Shown: positions 59,478-64,000 of the stretch, one piece after another
How positions within the stretch are numbered: the first letter of the stretch is position 1
How the letters are laid out: each line of letters starts with the position of its first letter
From: Paenibacillus tritici
GTDB lineage: Bacteria > Bacillota > Bacilli > Paenibacillales > Paenibacillaceae
DNA: 64,000 nucleotides
Direction of reading: 5' to 3'
NCBI RefSeq assembly: GCF_013204885.1
Contig: NZ_JABMKX010000001.1
Coordinates: 186,001-250,000 of the forward strand
Notes under the pieces: generated by a model
Seen by the model: the letters and a program-made list of their open reading frames with translations, nothing else
Databases searched by the model: none
Told to the model about the DNA's origin: nothing
Program-made: the position numbers and the translations under genes

Positions 59478-60479
59478 ATGGAAACACCTGTAAGTGAGGT
59501 CCGTCTGCGCTTCCTGGGACAGTCTGAATTATCTGTATCGCCGCTGGGACTCGGCTGCTGGCAGTTCAGCAGGGGCAGCGGCTTCGTAGGCCGTTACTGG
59601 AGCAATCTGACCGATACGGATATTCTGGATATCGTACGGGTCAGCCTGGAAGGCGGCATGAACTGGGTGGATACGGCTGAAATTTATGGCGGAGGCAAAT
59701 CGGAGGAGGCATTGGCTCATGTGCTGGACCAGCTACAGCAGGAAGGCAGCTCACATGCTGCACCGCTGATTGCGACCAAATGGTGGCCGATGCTGCGGAC
59801 GGCACGCTCGATTCCCTCCACAATTGATCAGCGCATTGCTTGCCTGGGCGGCAGGGAAATTGATCTGTACCAGATCCACCAGCCGTTCTCCTTATCCTCT
59901 ATTGCCAGTGAGATGAAGGAGATGGCCGGGCTAGTGAAGGCTGGCAAAATCCGCTACGTCGGGGTAAGCAATTATTCAGCCAAGCAGATGGTGGAAGCGC
60001 ACCGTATTTTACAGACTTACGGGCTCACTCTGGTCTCCAATCAGGTCAAATATAATCTGCTGCACCGCAGCATTGATCAGAACGGCATCATGTCCGCCGC
60101 CAAAGAGCTGGGAATTTCGATTATCGCCTACTCGCCGCTCCAGCAGGGGATTCTGACCGGACGATTCCACAATGATCCGTCGCAGATTAGCGCAGTCTCG
60201 CGGTCCCGGCGGATGATGTCCGGCCTGGACGACCGGAGCCTGGCCCGCAGCAGGCCGCTCATCACCACCCTGACCGCACTGGCTGACAAATACGGGTGCA
60301 CACCGGGACAGATTGCACTTAATTGGCTGATTCATTATCATGGCGACACCGTTGTTGCCATCCCTGGCGCTTCCAAGGTCCGCCATGCCCGGGAGAATAT
60401 CGGCGCCATGACCTTCCACCTGGAGCGGGACGAGCTGGAGCTGCTGAATGAAGGCTCCTGGGCAGCGGTGAAGAAGTAA
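59478..60479 (+). CDS. Aldo/keto reductase
   Basis: A 333-residue NADPH-dependent reductase with a TIM-barrel fold. The catalytic tetrad is present: Asp and Tyr in VDTAEIYGGG, Lys in LIATKWWP, His in YQIHQPF. Further family motifs are IRYVGVSNYSAKQM, YSPLQQGILTGRF and AIPGASKVRHARENIGA. Substrate unknown; relatives reduce aldehydes and sugars or serve in stress defence. ATG 59478 follows GAAGGA. Confidence 0.92.
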   Translation: METPVSEVRLRFLGQSELSVSPLGLGCWQFSRGSGFVGRYWSNLTDTDILDIVRVSLEGGMNWVDTAEIYGGGKSEEALAHVLDQLQQEGSSHAAPLIATKWWPMLRTARSIPSTIDQRIACLGGREIDLYQIHQPFSLSSIASEMKEMAGLVKAGKIRYVGVSNYSAKQMVEAHRILQTYGLTLVSNQVKYNLLHRSIDQNGIMSAAKELGISIIAYSPLQQGILTGRFHNDPSQISAVSRSRRMMSGLDDRSLARSRPLITTLTALADKYGCTPGQIALNWLIHYHGDTVVAIPGASKVRHARENIGAMTFHLERDELELLNEGSWAAVKK

Positions 60480-60527
60480 CCCTGACTTCGGCAGCTCTTC
60501 ATTAATTCAAACGGGGGGTGAACTGAC

Positions 60528-60890
60528 ATGAATGAGAAATGCTGGGTAGTCGTACAATATCCCTTGAAAAGCATTAAAGGGAGCCAGCGCGATGAATGGT
60601 TGAGGGATAAAGTAACGGAATATCTGAATCTATTTTTGGCAGATGCTGAACTCGGCTATGTGGACGGGTTTGAGATGGGGAGAATGGTGTCTGACCCGCA
60701 GCAATATGTGCTTAACCTCTTTTGTGTTGTTACGGATGAACAACGGGGGATAGCTCTGATCAAAAAAGTTATAAGAGAGCATAGGCTTGATTATACCCGG
60801 ATCAAAATGGCCACGATGCCCTTTGAGGGCGGAGGAGCCTATACGCTGAAATATGCCTCTAAGAAAGGCGTGACTGATTTTTCGTTGTAA
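60528..60890 (+). CDS. Hypothetical protein
   Basis: A 120-residue soluble protein with no membrane helix or signal. The alternation of beta (CWVVVQYPL, YVLNLFCVVT) and helix (DEWLRDKVTEYLNLFL, GIALIKKVIREH) suggests a small alpha/beta fold. It is AT-richer than upstream genes and has a clear ribosome site (GGGGGG). It precedes the MerR-controlled operon by 82 nt but has the opposite side of that promoter, so it is probably separate. Family not recognised. Confidence 0.7.
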   Translation: MNEKCWVVVQYPLKSIKGSQRDEWLRDKVTEYLNLFLADAELGYVDGFEMGRMVSDPQQYVLNLFCVVTDEQRGIALIKKVIREHRLDYTRIKMATMPFEGGGAYTLKYASKKGVTDFSL

Positions 60891-60921
60891 CTGTTAATAG
60901 CCTCTTAATGTAAATTAGGGC

Positions 60922-60952
60922 TTGTGTATCACGTAGCGTGATATCCTATTAT
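60922..60952 (+). promoter_or_regulatory. MerR-type promoter with 19-bp spacer and centred dyad
   Basis: TTGTGT (60922-60927) and TATTAT (60947-60952) are 19 nt apart. Within the spacer lies the perfect dyad TATCACGTAGCGTGATA (60927-60943). A lengthened spacer holding a dyad is the hallmark of promoters activated by MerR-family proteins through DNA distortion. The operon encodes such a protein. Confidence 0.82.
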
Positions 60953-60972
60953 TCATTCAAGAGGTGATAGAC

Positions 60973-61644
60973 ATGAATAATATCATAAGAATGCTTTCTG
61001 TAAACAAGGACTTCAGAATGGTCCTAGCGGACACCCGTCAGATTGCAGAACAAGCATTAAGCGAATTTAGAGGGACGGATTGCATGCGCGGGTTTTTGGA
61101 GCAGATCATTACAGGTTGTACGCTGCTCTCCTCCATCAATGATGTTAATGCAAAGATAAGTTTTTCTTTTCGTCTTTCTCAAGGGGTCTCTATTTTTTGT
61201 CAGATCACAGATGCAAATTTCACGATGGAGTATAAAGATACGATCCATGAATTTAAAGGGACAGTAGCTGAATTGTTTGACAATAAATCGGTTGTGTCTA
61301 TTACAACGGGGAATTGGGAAACCGGATTACACACAGGGACCGTTGAGGCAAATATGGATAGCGTCGTGATGCTGTTTGCTCACTTTACAGTTCAGAGCGA
61401 GCAACTTCCCAGTCAGTTTATATGGGCCGGGGATGGGTGTTCCAGAGGGATCCTGATGCAGCCCTTACCGTTCGCAGTAGAACCATTCATTTCCAAAGCT
61501 GCGTATGAATTGAACTATCACTCCAAGGAGCTGGAGCACATGGATTGGAAGTGCGTTCCGGCCAGGTTCCGTCACTTAGCCAAGGTCATCTCAGAGAACA
61601 GGATAGGTAGACTGTATGACGATGGAACAATATATAAAAATTAA
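60973..61644 (+). CDS. Hsp33-like protein lacking the redox-switch domain
   Basis: A 223-residue protein aligning by pattern with the N-terminal substrate-binding domain of Hsp33 (HslO): the ALSEFRGTD start, ITGCTLLSSI, AKISFSFRLSQGVSIFCQI, HFTVQSEQLPSQFIWAG and RGILMQPLPFA match the fold's landmarks. The C-terminal zinc-binding CxC...CxxC redox switch, which follows in Hsp33, is missing; instead there is a short tail. It overlaps the MerR regulator gene by 29 nt. It may be an Hsp33-fold sensor or chaperone controlled by its ligand-binding partner. ATG 60973 follows AGAGG. Confidence 0.72.
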   Translation: MNNIIRMLSVNKDFRMVLADTRQIAEQALSEFRGTDCMRGFLEQIITGCTLLSSINDVNAKISFSFRLSQGVSIFCQITDANFTMEYKDTIHEFKGTVAELFDNKSVVSITTGNWETGLHTGTVEANMDSVVMLFAHFTVQSEQLPSQFIWAGDGCSRGILMQPLPFAVEPFISKAAYELNYHSKELEHMDWKCVPARFRHLAKVISENRIGRLYDDGTIYKN

Positions 61645-62311
61645 AGAGCTTTCCGAATTGACCGGTGTAAGTGTGCGGACCTTACAATACTATGATGAAA
61701 TTAACCTGCTCACCCCGGCATATATCAACGAGTATGGTCACCGGTTTTATGATGCAGATTCCTTTTCCAAGATTTTCGTGATTATATCTCTTAAAAATAT
61801 GGGGATGACTTTAAGGGAGATCAAGCAGTATATCCATAATACTGATTTTGATATTCGGCTTTTTATTAAAGCAGAACAACACAGGATTGAGACAGCCATT
61901 ACTGACCTGCAGCTGCGTTTAATGCGCTTGTCCATTCTTGAGGAGCGGATCAGCGAGCAACAGGAGATTACCGCGTATCTTCTTCCGTTTTTTGCACAAA
62001 TCACAGAGGATACGGATAGTTCAACATTCCGCGTTGATCATCCCGAACAGAAATTAAGCAAAACCTTCAATATTAAAGGCTGGAACACATTTATAAAGGA
62101 TTTGAATTTCTGCCTGGAGCATAAGCTGTCTTCGGCGGACCAGAGAGCGATAAAGTGCATTCAATATTGGAAGGAAAACATTCTTGAGGCCAATCAGATA
62201 TCCGGGGATATGATAAAATTTGCCGAAGGATTCTATCACAAGAACCCCGCGAATTCATTTGGGATTACAGAGGAGAATTACAAATATTTAGTCGGGCTGA
62301 TGAATGAATAG
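61616..62311 (+). CDS. MerR family transcriptional regulator
   Basis: A 231-residue activator. The N-terminal winged helix (IKIKELSELTGVSVRTLQYYDEINLLTPAYINEYGHRFYD) is followed by a long dimerising helix and a C-terminal domain of about 110 residues without the Cys cluster of metal sensors. The operon promoter has a 19-bp spacer with centred dyad, so the protein probably controls its own expression and the Hsp33-like gene. The effector may be organic or proteinaceous. ATG 61616 or 61622. Confidence 0.92.
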   Translation: MTMEQYIKIKELSELTGVSVRTLQYYDEINLLTPAYINEYGHRFYDADSFSKIFVIISLKNMGMTLREIKQYIHNTDFDIRLFIKAEQHRIETAITDLQLRLMRLSILEERISEQQEITAYLLPFFAQITEDTDSSTFRVDHPEQKLSKTFNIKGWNTFIKDLNFCLEHKLSSADQRAIKCIQYWKENILEANQISGDMIKFAEGFYHKNPANSFGITEENYKYLVGLMNE

Positions 62312-62368
62312 GATGAAAATCACCTTGACGAAACCCGTATCCGGTTCGAATTTTTATGAGGTGACATT

Positions 62369-62851
62369 ATGAGACAAAAGCGAATAAGCTTACTTGTTCT
62401 AATTGTTGGTTTGCTCATTTTAGGCTTTTTGGCTGCACGTTATTTCGGGTGGACAAATACACCTAAGGAGACTTCTATCCCTGAACCGAATATTGAGATT
62501 CAAACCCAAATAGTCGAAGACACAACCTTTGCCTTACGATATGCCTCATATACGAGGGATGAAATTAAGGTCGGTTACGAGATAAAAGGGATCACTATTT
62601 TAAAAGATTATAATATAGTCTGCAAACTTATTAACAATAAAAAGGATATAACCGCTTCAGATACGTCTGGAGGAGGATTAGTGAAAATGGGTGAAAACCA
62701 TTATTATCTTACGGGTATGGAGAATATCAGCAAAATCGTCTTACCCGATCCTCTAATCTTGACTGTAGAGATAACAGCAGTGCCTACTGATTCTCGTCTA
62801 GAGCCTATTACTGCATCTTTTGAGTTGTCTCTAAATAAAGAAAAGAATTAA
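62369..62851 (+). CDS. Small membrane-anchored protein of unknown function
   Basis: A 160-residue protein with an N-terminal hydrophobic anchor (LLVLIVGLLILGFLAARYF) and an outside domain of beta-rich character. No lipobox. It is AT-rich like its neighbours and lies 57 nt after the MerR gene, possibly in the same transcript. Ribosome site GAGGTGA precedes ATG. A terminator follows at 62942. Confidence 0.7.
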   Translation: MRQKRISLLVLIVGLLILGFLAARYFGWTNTPKETSIPEPNIEIQTQIVEDTTFALRYASYTRDEIKVGYEIKGITILKDYNIVCKLINNKKDITASDTSGGGLVKMGENHYYLTGMENISKIVLPDPLILTVEITAVPTDSRLEPITASFELSLNKEKN

Positions 62852-62941
62852 TTCCATAGCTATGTGGTGTATAGCAGCCTACTCTGAATTAATTGTTCAC
62901 TCTTTCTGAGCTTGGATTCAATGTAACTTCAAAAATACAGC

Positions 62942-62980
62942 GGCGGACCCGGACTTTATTTTAAGTCTGGGTCCGCCTTT
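62942..62980 (+). terminator. Intrinsic terminator
   Basis: GGCGGACCC(G)GACTT / AAGTC(T)GGGTCCGCC perfect outer stem followed by TTTG. It closes the MerR region. The 150 bp between it and the next small gene hold nothing else clear. Confidence 0.85.
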
Positions 62981-63130
62981 GCTATTTTCAAGGGGGATAA
63001 CTTTAAGATTCCATTCCCATTTTTCTGAGATAAAACTGTTTAGGATTGGAAAGAGCAGTTTATATAAGGGATAAGAAGTTTCGCACTCACGCAAATATAG
63101 GGTGAAGATTATGGAAGGAGGTTGAACTCA

Positions 63131-63289
63131 ATGAGTATGAGCGTACATAATCTAATGGCTTTTAATCATCAGTTTTTTAGACCTCAGCCCGTTATTGATC
63201 CTAAAGCGCAGAGACAGGAAGACAAAGTCCAGAGCTTCCAGGAAGTTCTGAATGAGAAGCTGAATACCTATGGCGACATGAAGAAATAA
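63131..63289 (+). CDS. 52-residue small protein
   Basis: ATG 63131 has a near-ideal GGAAGGAGG site 8 nt upstream. The 52-codon frame encodes MSMSVHNLMAFNHQFFRPQP and then a charged helical part ending LNEKLNTYGDMKK. Hydrophobic start, amphipathic end, no membrane helix. A strong terminator follows at 63361. Too short for default gene callers. No known family. Confidence 0.6.
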   Translation: MSMSVHNLMAFNHQFFRPQPVIDPKAQRQEDKVQSFQEVLNEKLNTYGDMKK

Positions 63290-63360
63290 GCAATGGAGCA
63301 GCAGAACTATTTTCCACAGAAGATCTTGCAGCAAATCATAGAGCCTTCAGCAAAAGCAGC

Positions 63361-63399
63361 AAAAAGGTGCCTCCCGGAACTCGGAAGGCACCTTTTTGT
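63361..63399 (+). terminator. Intrinsic terminator of the small gene
   Basis: AAAAAGGTGCCT / AGGCACCTTTTT perfect stem. Element C starts five bases later. Confidence 0.9.
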
Positions 63400-63403
63400 T
63401 GTT

Positions 63404-63463
63404 TAGGAAATTATAATTTCCTCCTCTTGTGGACAAGGTGTGTGTATTAGCGGATAAGGGCTC
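63404..63463 (+). repeat. Repeat element C, copy 3
   Basis: TAGGAAATTATAA, then TCCTCCTCTTGTGGACAAGG, GCGGATAAGG and CTCTTTGAATGGA, matching 19689-19760 and 27470-27540. It leads directly into a tandem array. Confidence 0.7.
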
Positions 63464-63479
63464 TTTGAATGGATGGCCC

Positions 63480-63731
63480 GAATGTATGCGGAAAACAGCA
63501 TACATTGTGCTGGTGCGCAGGCATATGGCTCGTATGTATGCGGAAAACAGCATACATTGTGCTGGTGCGCAGGCATATGACTCGTATGTATGCGGAAAAC
63601 AGCATACATTGGGCTGGTGCTCAGGTGTGTGGCTCGAATGTATGCCAAAAACAGCATACATTATGCTGGTGCGCAGGCATATGACTCGTATGTATGCGGA
63701 AAACAGCATACATTGGGCTGGTGCGCCTGCA
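63480..63731. repeat. 52-bp tandem repeat array, 5 units
   Basis: GTATGC starts at 63484, 63536, 63588, 63640 and 63692, exactly 52 bp apart. Each unit has the dyad GTATGC-GGAAAACA-GCATAC followed by TGCTGGTGCGCAGG. One unit reads GTATGCCAAAAACAGCATAC. Open frames within are artefacts. Confidence 0.92.
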
Positions 63732-63751
63732 TTATCCTGCTGACCGGCAGA

Positions 63752-64000
63752 TTAACGTTTGCTTCGTACGCGCTTTGATTTGCGCAGCTTCGGTTCGGAG
63801 CCCGGTGCCTGCCGCATGATCCATTTCAGGTAAGCGGAAATCTGCGGGTCGCTGCGTAGGCTGTCCAGTGTCGTAAGGCCAAGAACAACGAGATCGCTGT
63901 TGGTATACAAGGCATGAATCTGCCGGTGGCAAGCCTTGCACAGAAGGGCAGTCGGGAGCAGGCTGCCGCCTTTCTCGCGGGGGATCAAATGATGAACGGT
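63752..64000 (-). CDS. HNH endonuclease family protein, 5' end outside window
   Basis: The frame stays open to the window edge, so the N-terminus is missing. The visible part starts with HHLIPREKGG, has CKACHRQIHALYTNSDL (the metal-finger and second His of the HNH motif), then a helical and strongly basic C-terminus (KRVRSKR). Small stand-alone HNH proteins like this are common in Bacilli and are not necessarily restriction enzymes. Role unknown. Confidence 0.82.
   Translation of the reverse strand, partial: TVHHLIPREKGGSLLPTALLCKACHRQIHALYTNSDLVVLGLTTLDSLRSDPQISAYLKWIMRQAPGSEPKLRKSKRVRSKR

Noticed and set aside
63347..63778. Open frames with repeated SYMPAHQHN- or MYAENSIH-type peptides
   Set aside because: Translations of the 52-bp array in several frames; no ribosome sites.

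Overview
The window reads as chromosomal DNA of a spore-forming Gram-positive of the Paenibacillaceae, most likely Paenibacillus. The inference rests on moderately GC-rich coding DNA with strong AGGAGG-type ribosome sites and frequent TTG/GTG starts, YesM/YesN-type sensor pairs, lipoproteins with copper-amine-oxidase-like domains, a HelD helicase, a DUF4179-type anti-sigma protein paired with an ECF sigma factor, and classic intrinsic terminators. No rRNA, tRNA, CRISPR-Cas locus, prophage or intact insertion sequence was seen.

Layout. 0-9.5 kb: 3' part of a P2A calcium-type ATPase, an NlpC/P60 lipoprotein, a three-gene ABC importer (binding protein, permease, ATPase), an SDR dehydrogenase, an MgtC-family protein and an aldose 1-epimerase. 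9.5-15.3 kb: an LTA-synthase-like phosphotransferase, then a minus-strand operon of a WYL regulator and two paralogous uncharacterised proteins, then a small zinc-ribbon protein. 15.3-25 kb: a sugar-sensing and uptake locus with a membrane-anchored sugar-binding protein, YesM-type kinase and YesN-type regulator, followed after 1.4 kb of repeats by a ChvE/GguAB-like importer. 25-31.9 kb: TraX-like protein, stalk-domain lipoprotein, BlaI regulator with a BlaR1-like sensor broken by an in-frame stop, DoxX/HxlR pair, chromate transporter. 31.9-33.8 kb: an AT-richer islet with a ribbon-helix-helix protein and a full-length second DNA polymerase sliding clamp. 33.8-47 kb: phosphoesterase, nitroreductase, parvulin foldase, a LytTR regulator under a cre site, a lactonase, a divergent Hfq, PAP2 phosphatase, aromatic-acid-exporter-like protein, HelD, MFS pump and MarR regulator. 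48-52.4 kb: fructose-6-phosphate aldolase-type transaldolase, a membrane/macro-domain/acetyltransferase cluster, ribose-5-phosphate isomerase, a VanZ protein and a second acetyltransferase. 52.9-59.2 kb: MarR plus giant MMPL pump, ECF sigma (apparent CTG start) plus anti-sigma, TPR protein. 59.4-64 kb: aldo/keto reductase, then an AT-richer set with an Hsp33-like protein lacking its redox domain, its MerR regulator, a small anchored protein and a 52-residue gene. The 5'-truncated end of an HNH nuclease closes the window.

The most unusual feature is the intergenic DNA. Several large gaps carry tandem or interspersed repeats. Three sequence-unrelated tandem arrays have unit lengths of 51, 52 and 52 bp, each unit with a short dyad around an A-rich loop. 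A separate interspersed element (four copies, both orientations) contains related GGAAAA/TTTTCC blocks at partly similar spacing. A short leader element follows an intrinsic terminator in all three of its copies. A 28-bp array, a 278-bp duplication and two hexanucleotide tracts add to this. These arrays produce long spurious open frames that should not be annotated as proteins.
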